A program made the position numbers and the translations under genes. From the NCBI GenBank assembly GCA_023614405.1, contig CM042686.1, positions 468,628,740 through 468,692,739 of the forward strand: a stretch of DNA of 64,000 bases. The letters are read 5' to 3'. Below the pieces are notes generated by a model. The model saw only the letters and a list, made by a program, of their open reading frames with translations, had not been told where the DNA came from and did not search any database. Below, piece after piece: positions 46,187 through 56,380 of the stretch (the stretch's first letter is position 1; every line of letters starts with the position of its first letter). The DNA comes from Avena insularis (lineage: Eukaryota; Streptophyta; Magnoliopsida; Poales; Poaceae).

Positions 46187-48647
46187 CACTACAAGAAATG
46201 TGCTAATTAGTGACCCCAAATATTAGTCACTGAAAGGTCATAGTAACCCATCTATGACCTTTGTATGACCAAAAGCAGTAGGTCACATACCGAGGGTCAC
46301 TATAAACAACTCACGACCTTTTTTTTGAATTGGTCATGGATAGTTATGACCAAAATAATTGGTCATAAAGGCTATGACCAAATAAATGGTCACGGATTAT
46401 CTGCTCTGTCCACGTAAGATCCTACGTGGCTAGTCCTACGTGGCACATCCATGACCAAATCAAATGGTTGTTGATCAAATTCGGCTCGACCCAATTTGGC
46501 CAACTATATGGGCCAAGCCCAACAATTCAGCCTTTTAACTGGCCATTTCTTTTTTGGCCTTTTGGCCTTTTAGGTTTCAATTATTTTTGAACGTCCGAAA
46601 TTTAATAGACTAATTTTGTTAAATATATCAATTATTTGGTTGGGCCGTGGCCTCTTTACATCCCAATTACTTGATTCAGTACAAATATCTATCTTGGCAC
46701 ACGTATCATCTCATAAGATTATCTCAAAGGTTCATAGCATAATAATGTCACAGGTTCATAACATAATATTATCTCACAGGTTCATAGGTTCAAGATATAA
46801 ATATTGCTCCCAGGTTAAGAAGTCGGAGCACATTAGATCACAGGTCCAGGGAACACACTTGCTCCCAGAGTGAACCTTGCAGAATCAACTCAGTTCCCAG
46901 AAGCTTGACCACCAAGACATCAAGTGAGCATACCTCGCATGCTCTCCAGTCTTCTTGTCACGTGCAACTTCAGATTCTTTAGACCTGGGTTCACGTCCTC
47001 AACAATGACATGGATCGATGACATTAAGACAAGAAAGTGAGTGAAATGGCCGGACGCGAGAAAGACTGCTACCTCCTGGCACACGGAAGGACGTGAGAAA
47101 GACTATGGTGGAGCAGATCAAGGCGGAAAACAGCGGAAGGCGCGATGTTTTCTGGCCTGGGTGGAGGTCGACTGCCGAGCTGCAGCCTAGTGAAGAGGAG
47201 AGGCAGCTGGCCAGGATTGACGAGAGGGGATCTCGGAATTGATGTTTAGGAGTGGGATCCCGTTGCCGTCGCAGTCGTCCATGAACATGCGGCCGATGGC
47301 CACCACCTCCTCAACCTCGATCTACTCCCTGTATGCCATCCATGTTGAATCAATTAGGGTGGGTCGAGACAACCACCAAGTGACCACCTCGCTTCAGGTG
47401 GCGTCAACAGAGAGGGAGAGATAGCCGGCCACCACCGCTCGCGGTCACCCGCGTGGAGGAGCTGTTGGAGATGGGCAGAGGGGGCTTCCGGTGGATCTTG
47501 TGGGGCACCTCTTGTGAGCGGAGGATCTAGTGTAGATGGCGGAGGAGCTGGTGGAGATGGATTCAGTGTTGTCCGCGGGGGTCGAGGGGTAGGCCATGGC
47601 GGTTCGAGAGAGGTAGCGAGAGGGTCGGCAGTGCTATAGGATTTGGTGAGGCTAGAGCAGTGTGGGTGGCAGCGGGGAAGAATTAGGTCAGAGAGTGGTT
47701 GGTGATGGAGGTGTAGGGGAGGAGGGAGGAGGGACGATGGAGGCTGGGAACTAGGGTTCTGTTCGATGGGGGTTTGGTCTCGGCACCAAAATTTTCTCCC
47801 GTGTGGTGCCCTAGACGGCTAGACCCAATTTTAGATTCGGTTGGCGCCTTAGCAAAAAATCAAACGCGGGAGTGAAATTTCAGGCGTTGGATGTTGGTCA
47901 CATGGACGGCTAATATCTTCTTTGCTAGGTGATCCCTATGTTGTCTGGTTCTCTCGTCTAATTGGCTAGATCTATTTTAGCAAGTTATTTTTCATTTTCC
48001 GAGTGCTAAAAATGGGTGTTTTGTGAAGCAATCACCAAATGAAAGTTTCAAAATGCTATCATCCCATTTTTCAAAAATACTACACCACCCCTCGTGAAAA
48101 AGACAAATAAGAGTCAGCTTTTGCTAAAATATGAGTCAGTTTAGTGGAGCCCACATGTCATGTCAACTTGATGTAAAATTGGCATGTGTGAACGACACAT
48201 ATGTGGACATGTTGACGGAAGTTGACACATGGACAAAACACATAAACAAAATTGCCCAATAATTTTAAGGCATCATGAGTCAATGTCATGACCATTTAAA
48301 TTGGTCGTGGTTGTGACACGTGTTAATGACACATATGGAGACACATCGATGAAAGTTGACACATGGACATGACACATAGAAAAAATAAGGCATCATGAGT
48401 CAATGATCATGACCATTTAAATTTGTCGTAATTGTCTAGAATTAAGGTCATGGACTAGCACTATCCATATTATGACCAATCGGCGAAAGGAAGTTATGAC
48501 CTTCTTGATAAAAAAAGTCGTAGTTTTTCAGGGTTTGGACCCTCCCAAATGGCCTACGACTATTTGTTTCGAAGTGGTCATAGATCTATGACCAAAAAAA
48601 CCATGGTTGTTAAGAAAAGGTCACTATTGAACACATTTCTTGTAGTG
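46187..48647. mobile_element. Non-autonomous CACTA (En/Spm) transposon
   Basis: 2461 bp with inverted ends CACTACAAGAAATGTG and CACATTTCTTGTAGTG, and a 3-bp target duplication TGT (46184-46186 and 48648-48650). Many GGTCATA/TATGACC motifs in both orientations lie within about 250 bp of the left end and about 370 bp of the right end, as expected of subterminal transposase-binding repeats. No transposase is encoded. 46600-46900 holds AGGTTCATA-type short repeats, and 47040-47800 is GC-rich and gene-like in composition, without a recognisable product. Confidence 0.9.
48187..48430. repeat. ~120-bp duplication inside the CACTA element
   Basis: Two copies share ACGACACATATG or ATGACACATATG, AAGTTGACACATGGACA, AAGGCATCATGAGTCAATG and CATGACCATTTAAATT, with one copy shorter. 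Part of the right subterminal region. Confidence 0.75.
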
Positions 48648-49099
48648 TGTACCCACGACGACCCGCAAGGAGTGTACTTCGACGTGATAGACCCTACCGG
48701 ATACTGTAGATGACCAGCCGGCTAGGTCCCACCTGTGGGACCCGCCAGCCGGCCTAGCTAGTGAGACCGTTGCCCCTTTGCCTATATAAGGAGGGGTAAG
48801 GCTCTCATAGCAAGGGTTGAGAATTTAAGAGGTAGCTAGTTCATACAGCTCGAGGAGCGATTGTACTCTGTATTCTACTCATTGTCAGATCGGTAGGAGT
48901 AGGAGTTTTACCTCACCACGAGGGCTCCGAACCTGGGTACTTCCTGTGTCTCGCCACACTTGCTCATACCCAAACCCGCCTGTGGACGCTGTCAAGAGCT
49001 TTCCTACTAGTCCCCACACCTCTATCTAACCTTCTTAGGTACTACCGTTCCCAATATAACGACACGACCCGTACACTTTCAGGCCCAACACTGTTTTGG

Positions 49100-49835
49100 C
49101 CTATGTAAGTCCCAGGTTAGTCCAACATTGTGCTACCACTTGAGGCCTGCACCAAGACGGCCTGACACTGTTCAGGCCTATTACCAATCTAGCCTTTTAC
49201 TGTTCAGTCCTATTATTGTTCCAGCCTTTTAGGAATTTTGACCCGTTAGTGTTTAGGCCCTTTAGTGTTTGGGCTTTTGCCTATTCAGGCCGGCACTATT
49301 CGGCCTATTACTCTACTAGCCTACCACCGTACTGGCATTTTGTTGTGATACCTCTCGCGGTTCCGTACTTTCACTATTTTGGCCTTTTCTCTGCTCTGGT
49401 CTTCTACTGTTTTGGCCTTCTACTCGTCTGTCCTTGTACTATTCGAGCCTTTTACTGTTCTGGCCTCTTATAGTTCTAGTCTCTTACTGTTCTAGCCTTT
49501 TACTATTCTGGCCTCTTACTGTTCTAGCCTCTTCATCGCTACGGTGTCTTACTATTCGGCCTTTACTTTACGGCCTTTTCTTTTTCGGCCTTTTCTTGCT
49601 ACGGTATATTCTTTGCTATGGCCTTTTACTTCTATAGCCTTTTACTGTTATGTCTTTTTACTGTACTGGCCTTTTACTATACTGGCCTTCTACTATTCTG
49701 GCCTTTTACTATTTTTGCCTTTTATTGTTCTGGTTGTTTTGGGCCGTCCATGCGCATGTTGTTTCAATGTTCGGCATGATACTGGTCTGGCCTGTTACTG
49801 TTTCGGCCTTTTCTGCTAGCGCCTACTTTTCACAG
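49100..49835 (+). repeat. Degenerate ~16-bp minisatellite (GGCCTTTTACTGTTCT)
   Basis: About 40 units of 15-17 bp built on GGCCTTTTACTGTTCT with frequent substitutions and a few longer interruptions. Long frames here translate to repeated FWP and SLLLFW-like strings and are by-products of the repeat. Confidence 0.85.
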
Positions 49836-49995
49836 AATAGGTGAATATCAAGAGATCAATTAATAAACATGCAGAAATTAAAACTACTTATTACACAACA
49901 ATAAAAGTTTGTTACAACAGGTTATACAACATGATCGTAATTCCGAAAGATTACAATGTGTCAGTACCATCAATAAGAGATTGGTACATGACGAT

Positions 49996-50519
49996 TCACT
50001 TTAATGTATCATATGTCCTCTTCTTCAACATTTTAGCTACAGATCTAAGAGCAGATACACCCTTTCGTTCTGCATGCAATACTGCCTTTATATATTTATC
50101 ACCTGCCGGAGTTGTTCTAGGTGGACTGTTAAGTAAGTTGTTTGCTTCGGAAATGCAATGGGAGGATGAATGGGATGAGGGATCACAACTTTTAGTCCTG
50201 CCTTCCAAGGACTCTTGCTGGGTTTTAACTACAGCATTCTAAAATATGGTGAAAGAGGTTAAAACAAAGAACAAGGGAAACAAGTAGTATTATATAAACT
50301 AGAGATCATTTAAAGTAAGTATGAACTTACAGTAGCACGTTCAGGATGACAATAGCTCCTTCTCGAGTGGGTGCGACTCCTGGTCAATCTGCCAGAAGAA
50401 TCTGAGTAGAGCAGTTGGAACTCTGGTCCTTGTACTCCATTGTCATTTCTGTACATGACATTTGAAACTAAGTTAGTTGGTTTGGAAGGATGAAAACTCT
50501 TGAAAAACACCAAAAACAT
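49996..50519 (-). CDS. Small two-exon gene model, unknown function
   Basis: Exon a (50519-50331) ends RSRTHSRRSYCHPERAT at a GTAAGTTC donor. After a 92-nt intron (acceptor ATTTTAG, 50239-50330) exon b (50238-49996) reads NAVVKTQQESLEGRTKSCDP, SSHSSSHCISEANNLL, then KYIKAVLHAERKGVSALRSV and KMLKKRTYDTLK, with a stop at 49996. The join is phase 0, giving about 143 residues, hydrophilic, Ser- and basic-rich at the C-terminus. The start is not certain and more exons may lie upstream. I do not recognise it; next to a minisatellite it could be part of a DNA transposon gene. Confidence 0.35.
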
Positions 50520-51707
50520 AGCATTAAAAATTACCAGATGTATGTTTCAAACTAGATAGCTAGTTTGGAAGGATGAAAGCAGGTGAAAACACCAACATAT
50601 AGCATTAAAAATGACTAGATATATCATTCAAACTAGATGGACATTTTCCAAATTAAGCATTCGCACATAGATTCACAATAGAACATAAATTCAAATGTCA
50701 TGGCAAGTTCTTAGGTAGAATGACTTATTAACTTATTAGGCATGCAGGTTATACAACTAATTAACATGACAAGAAACTGGCCTAAGTAACACAAGGAAAC
50801 CCCACGATTCAGCCTTGCTGGGCATCAGATTGCCAGTGTTGGATCCTCTATGAGTTGTTTGGATGACCCGTGCGAGCGCTCAGAAAGAATAGAATCTATG
50901 AGTTGGTGTTGGAGGATTAAACCGATAGCATGAGAACATAAGAAAGGGAATAAAAGCAAGAAGTTAATGATGTGGATAGGACCTACAAGATGAAGGGTGC
51001 AAACGAAATGGCAATAGCATCCATGATATTGAGCAACATCCTAACGATTTCGTAGCTTACGAGTACCAAAAATATAACAAACGGGCAAGAGAAATTACTG
51101 CTGCGCGGCAAGGACGGGTGGGACGGGCAAGAGGGCGGTGGGGGTGGTGGCTCAGCATTTCGGGTTCAGCAACGAATGATTCAGTGAAGCGTCCCTAGTA
51201 GAGTAGATGACGACATTGACAAAGCAGATCCAGTGCAGCGAGGGAGTCAGTGAAATAGTTCTGGTGAAGAGCGAAGAGCTCCATTGTGGAAGAGAGGGCC
51301 AGCGGTGAAGCAGCTAGAGGAAGGTCGAGGTTGGAGGGGTGTGGGCAGGGAAGAGAAGATGGGGGGAATATAGGTGGGATGACGCACATTTACCACCTAT
51401 ACCCCTCTATTATTGCAGTACTCCCATGGTCCTTGTTTCTGGAGTAGGGATAGAAGAGGAATTTTGCATTTGCAAAAAGAAGGGCGGGATATTTGAATAG
51501 ATGCGCGAGATATTTGAATAGATGTGTGCGAGATATTTCGGCGCCATGCAAATTTTTTGAGGTTGAAGCTTCCAACATACGCTACTCCGACGTGGTCGCT
51601 CTCACGTGTTGGCCCCGTCTAGACCCACACGCCAGCGACAGTATGCTTACCAACATATAAATGAGTTTGCACACATTTTCCGAAATTGATAAACAATATA
51701 TTTTGAA
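50520..51707. other. Upstream region of the small minus-strand model
   Basis: Mostly non-coding. A minus-strand frame at 51389-51195 includes MELFALHQNYFTDSLAALDL but no domain is recognised; it might be a first exon or promoter-side sequence. Confidence 0.3.
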
Positions 51708-52345
51708 GGCTTTCATACAAGATGACCAAGGTCACAGCCATATCTCCGTTATATTTTATAATAGTGTGTCCATATCTGGTAGATAGCTGCATCTTCGCAT
51801 TTCAAAAGAAGATTCTAGATTTGATGGACAATGCCCAACTTTCATGAATTTCCAAACTTTCTAGCTAAATCTATGCAATAAAATGACTTTTTGGCAATCT
51901 GAAGTAAGTATGTCTAATTTCAAACTAGAAAGTGTGTGATATACCTTGCTCTTGACTATTTAAAATAATTCAAAGATACCAAGTAGTCAAATATTGGAGA
52001 ACCATCGAGAGTTTCACAAAATTCAACTTTTTGATATGAATGGTAATGACACCTAATTTCGGCCATTTTAAAAAAATACAAAGAAAGAAAATATAAAAAG
52101 AAATGCATCCATTATTTTCTCTCTTCGTGTCTCAATATGTGCACTAGCTAGTTTCCATGGAAAAATATAATCTTAAAATTTGATAACTTTTGAAAAAAAA
52201 TTGTATCACAGTATATGGAGTACCATGTAAGAATATGCATGGCTTTCAAACCAGATGACCAAGGTCATGGCCATATCTTTTCTATAGTTTATAATAACCT
52301 ATCCATATTTGCTAGTTGGTGTGTATTGGCATTTAAAATATTATT
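51708..52345. repeat. Two ~105-bp diverged direct repeats
   Basis: 51708-51812 and 52241-52345 share GGCTTTCA, AGATGACCAAGGTCA, GCCATATCT, TTTATAATA and TCCATAT, then GGCATTT or CGCATTT. They are 533 bp apart in AT-rich DNA. Probably internal repeats of an unrecognised DNA element. Confidence 0.6.
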
Positions 52346-52436
52346 TACAATGGAAGCTTCCGAATTGGAAGTTATTTCAATTTTCTATGGAACAACAATG
52401 GCTTTTGTCATGAAGCTACTACAAAATATGACTTAA

Positions 52437-55400
52437 TGTCAACACCCGAATTTTTAATCTCGGATTCCTGTTATGCCATACATCGCAATCCCATGATTAC
52501 CATTTTTGCGAGACATAACAGATTGGATATCATAGAACATCATCCATTACAAAGCATAATAAGGTCTTACACAAATAAAGGATCTCATGATCTAGTCTTA
52601 ATACAAACAAGCAGTGGAATAATAAGCATAGTAGTGGGCTCCATGTTCAGGGTCATAGGCAATGCTGACGATGGGAGATGATCCTAGTTGTCGTAGACCT
52701 CCTACTATCCATCATCCTGGTAGTCCTCCTCATAGTCTGGCCACGGGAATAGCCAGGGACAAAGCCATGAGTACTCTTTAAGTACTCGCAAACTATCACT
52801 AACAAGTAAGGTAGTTCTAGTAGGAATCCTAAACTCTAAGTTTATTTGCAAAAAGCCAGATTTATCTAAACTGAGTTCAGAAGTAAAGAAAACTAAGTAA
52901 AAGTTCTAAATCAATTAAAGTTGGGAACCTAGTTTTCATATTCAGAACCTTGTTGTGGTCAAGTCAAAAATCATAGTTCACTTCACAAGTCATTTTGAAA
53001 ACATCTGACGACGGAACAGTATGGCCACTCCAACTGTCCATGACCGCGGATGCGGCTATTCGAATAGTTTTACACTCTGCAGAGGTGGTACACTTTCACC
53101 ACAAAATTCGATACATCCGTCAAGGATAACCCTGAATCATCATACTTAGTATGCGGATAATTAGTCATAACCTTTCAATTACACACTCTAGTATAGGCAC
53201 CTCCTCTATGAGTTTGTCCTACCAGCCATGGCCATCTGCCATCCTGGGCACTGCATAGGTGGACATCATCAAGAGGTAGCCTCGGCTCAAACCTCCTCCA
53301 CGAGGGAACCTATACTAATGCATATAAACTTCCGGCTAAGCCTTACCCAATTCAGGTATTGTGGTTGTACGGTAAAATTGGAATGGTATCGCATCCGAAC
53401 CCAACCATCAGTTTTTATAAAGGCTAAGGCTCATGCCTCAACATTTTCATCATCAAATCCATTTGTGTTTCTCAACACATGTCAAAACATTTCAATAGAA
53501 TGACTCATCATTCCAAGGTTTTCATAATCATTTTCACCAAGTATTCCCATGTAAAGTGATCAAGTTTTATGCTTAGCACTAGCCACTAAGTTAAGCGTGT
53601 TCACTAATGAGGGATGCTAATCTCAATCTCATACCATAGAATGACATCTAGTATAGGCCTGGTTTTATACTCTTTATGATATCTATACTACTTTCCAAAA
53701 TCCTCACAAAGCATTAACTAAAAGTAAAGAACTTTGTGAAAGTAAAAAGTAAAGCCTGCAAGTAAAACTTGGGATTGGTATAATCAAAGGTATATAACCA
53801 AAGCATGCCTAATGCATCTTTCTTAGGTTAAAACTTGCAACTAGTGATGGCTTGCCTTGATTGGTGTAGTGATTGAAGTTTTATTCCTCTTCTTCAGGGT
53901 AGAACTCCTCCTCCTCGTATCCTTGGTCGGTACTATCGTCTATAAATGAATACGGGGTACACAATCACCAAACAATACTTAACTAATTCTATTTAGCACA
54001 CTAAGGCTCACACTTGATGATATAGCATCATCACAATCATCACATGAAATGAAGAGCTAGTTTTATTTAGTTTATTTGAGAAAAGTAATTTCTACCCATT
54101 GAAATTAATTAAGATATAATATTCTCCAATTAAAATATGGGATCATGTGGACACATGTCATCACCACATATTCTAATACCTGGGAATGTGATTTAAAGGG
54201 TTGGTCACATTTTATAAAGTTTAAGATTACTATTTAAATGATTTAAAGTGACTAGAAATGCCTATATAGCATTATTTTGGTACTAGTCCAAAGTCACTAC
54301 ATGCAAACCTAGATATTTTTACTTATTCAGATAGATATTATCAAATGTGATTTTTGAGAGTTGGAATCAACTCAAAAGCTATTATGGTTGATTTTTGAAA
54401 AATGTTTGAAGTTGCAAAAGTCTCTGTCTTACTATTTTTTCTATAGAATATCTCTAACTCCCATTGATTTAAATCCAATGATCTTTGATAGATATTGTAA
54501 TTATCTTTCTATCAAAATTTTAATCATGCAATTTGGTTAAGTGAAACCCTCTGAATTGATTTTTGAATATGTGGATAGAATAGGATTTCAACTAAAAAGG
54601 AAAATCATTATTTGAATTTCCAGGCCTAAGCGGGAAAGCTAAACGGGCCGACCCATCTACACTGCATAGCGTGAAATGGGTTAAACACCAGCACCGGCCT
54701 GTTCTAACATGAAACAGTATCGGCGAATCTAGACTGTGCGATCAAATTCTAATCTAACTATTGACCGTCATCGTCGATGACGAACAGCTCCGGCGGGAAA
54801 TTAACCTAGCGCGGCGGTGGGGGTCTCGCGGGGCTCACCTGGGCGCCAACTATGGTGGGCGACGGGGGCAAACGACATGGTAGACACGGCGATGCGAGGC
54901 GCAGTTATGGCAGGGCTTGGGGTGGTCGGAATTAACGACGCCTTTCTCCTCCAACAACGGCGGACTCCGGTGAAATTCCAGCACGGTGGTGCTCTCCTTG
55001 CTCCAGGGAGAAGTGGGTGAGGTCAGTGAGGAGTGGGGAGTGCAGTGGTGTGGAGAATGGAGGCGGGGGTGGCCTCCTTTTATAGCGCGGTGAGGGGACC
55101 GAGCGGTGCGGCGTGAGCTCAATGGTGGCGTCGCTACAGGTGGCTAACGACATGGGCGAGGGTGTTGGACGGTGCGGTGTTCCCTGGCGATCATCACTGT
55201 AGTAATGGCGCGGCACATGGGCGGGCTAGGTTGATCGGGCTCGTGTAGCACTCCGCACAGAGGCATAGGTGCTTTGGCGTCGGCGGCAGCGGTGGCCATG
55301 GCGAATGGGGGTGTCTCACTGGGTGAGGTGATCATGGCGAGCCTACGTGTGCGTGGTGAGGTCAAGGCACGAGCTGGGCGAGCTGGTCGGGCGCAGCGCT

Positions 55401-56334
55401 CTGGCGCGCATTGGACATGGCGTAGAGAGGCGGTGCGCGGCGTAGCTAGGGTGGTCCATGGCTCGGCTGGGGTTGTGGCCTGGATAGGGGATGGCGGTAG
55501 AGTGCGGCGCACCTCCTGGACATCATAGATGGGCTCAGGGCGGTCTGCTGCGAGCTGGCCATGGTCGGCCGGTGATGAGCAAATTCGGGCGGCACTCCAC
55601 TGTGCTCCACGGCGAAGGGGGGCTTGTCTAGATGCTAGTTAGACTTAGGGGAGACTAGAGAGTGTAGAGGGGACCAAATGGTCGAGGTTCACTGTGCACA
55701 ACAGTGAAGTTAGGCCAGGGGTTTAATTAGTGCAGACAATGTGTTTGTGTTAATGGCCGCATGACACAAAGTTTGGAATTTTTGATTCAAATTTTTTTGA
55801 GTGAATTTTGATTAAGCTAGAGAGTCTATGTTTGCTTGGAGAGGTCAAGGGCAAATGTTTTTGTAGGTTTTTGAAAAAGTGTGATCTTAACATATGAACT
55901 AGATTCAATTTTCAACTGTCCATTAAATTAATTTGAAAGATGTTTTTGTAAGTTGGTAAAGTGGGCCTTGATACACTTTTATTTGGTCTAGCAAGGGGTG
56001 AAAAGAAATAGAAATGTTTCTGTTAGAAAACTTCTTTTAGGAACACCTAAAGTTGCCTAGTGGTTGATTTTGGTCAAAATGACCATTTGCTTTATTTATT
56101 CTTATTTGATTTCTTTTGATTTTGATTTTGTTTGTAAATGGCCTAGATGATGTAGCATTCATCCTTAAACCATTTCACATCATTTAGAACAATCAAGCAT
56201 CTAAATTCAATCAATTCTACACTAATGCAAATCACACATGCATTCATATTCAAATTTGTAATAAAAGTTTTGTTAACCCTAAACTTGGGTGATTAGAACT
56301 TGATAAACTTGATTATAAGATTTGGGGTGTTACA
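52437..56334 (-). repeat. 3' LTR of Tekay copy 3 (3898 bp)
   Basis: Nearly full length compared with LTR 2. The GC-rich part 54780-55640 has long frames with no gene-like motifs. Confidence 0.85.
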
Positions 56335-56380
56335 AACCTTCCCTCCTTAAACAAAATCTCGTCCCGAGATTTAAGAAAAA

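Larger units (their letters stand above)
44013..49064 (+). mobile_element. 3' end of a Tat-like Ty3/gypsy element
   Basis: Truncated element on the plus strand: the 3' part of an internal region bearing an antisense reading frame, a purine tract GCTCGGGGGCTAG (45861-45873) and an LTR (45874-49064) interrupted by a CACTA element. Orientation is set by the LTR's TATATAAGG (48783) and by the purine tract on its left. The left boundary near 44013 is approximate. Confidence 0.65.
45874..49064 (+). repeat. 3' LTR of Tat-like element, split by CACTA insertion
   Basis: Starts TGTCGGGGGGATGACCCCC and ends AACGACA (5-bp inverted ends TGTCG/CGACA). Without the insertion it is about 730 bp (45874-46186 plus 48651-49064). 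TATATAAGG at 48783 and CCGAACCTGGGTA near 48927 resemble the LTR at 59170. Confidence 0.75.

Noticed and set aside
45874..49064. LTR as the 5' LTR of a minus-strand element with the frame at 44040-45790 as its gag
   Set aside because: The TATA box and the CTCGGGGGCTA purine tract show the LTR is plus-oriented, so the frame is antisense.
49216..49844. Long hydrophobic reading frames in the minisatellite
   Set aside because: They translate the 16-bp repeat in several frames and show no start context or domain.
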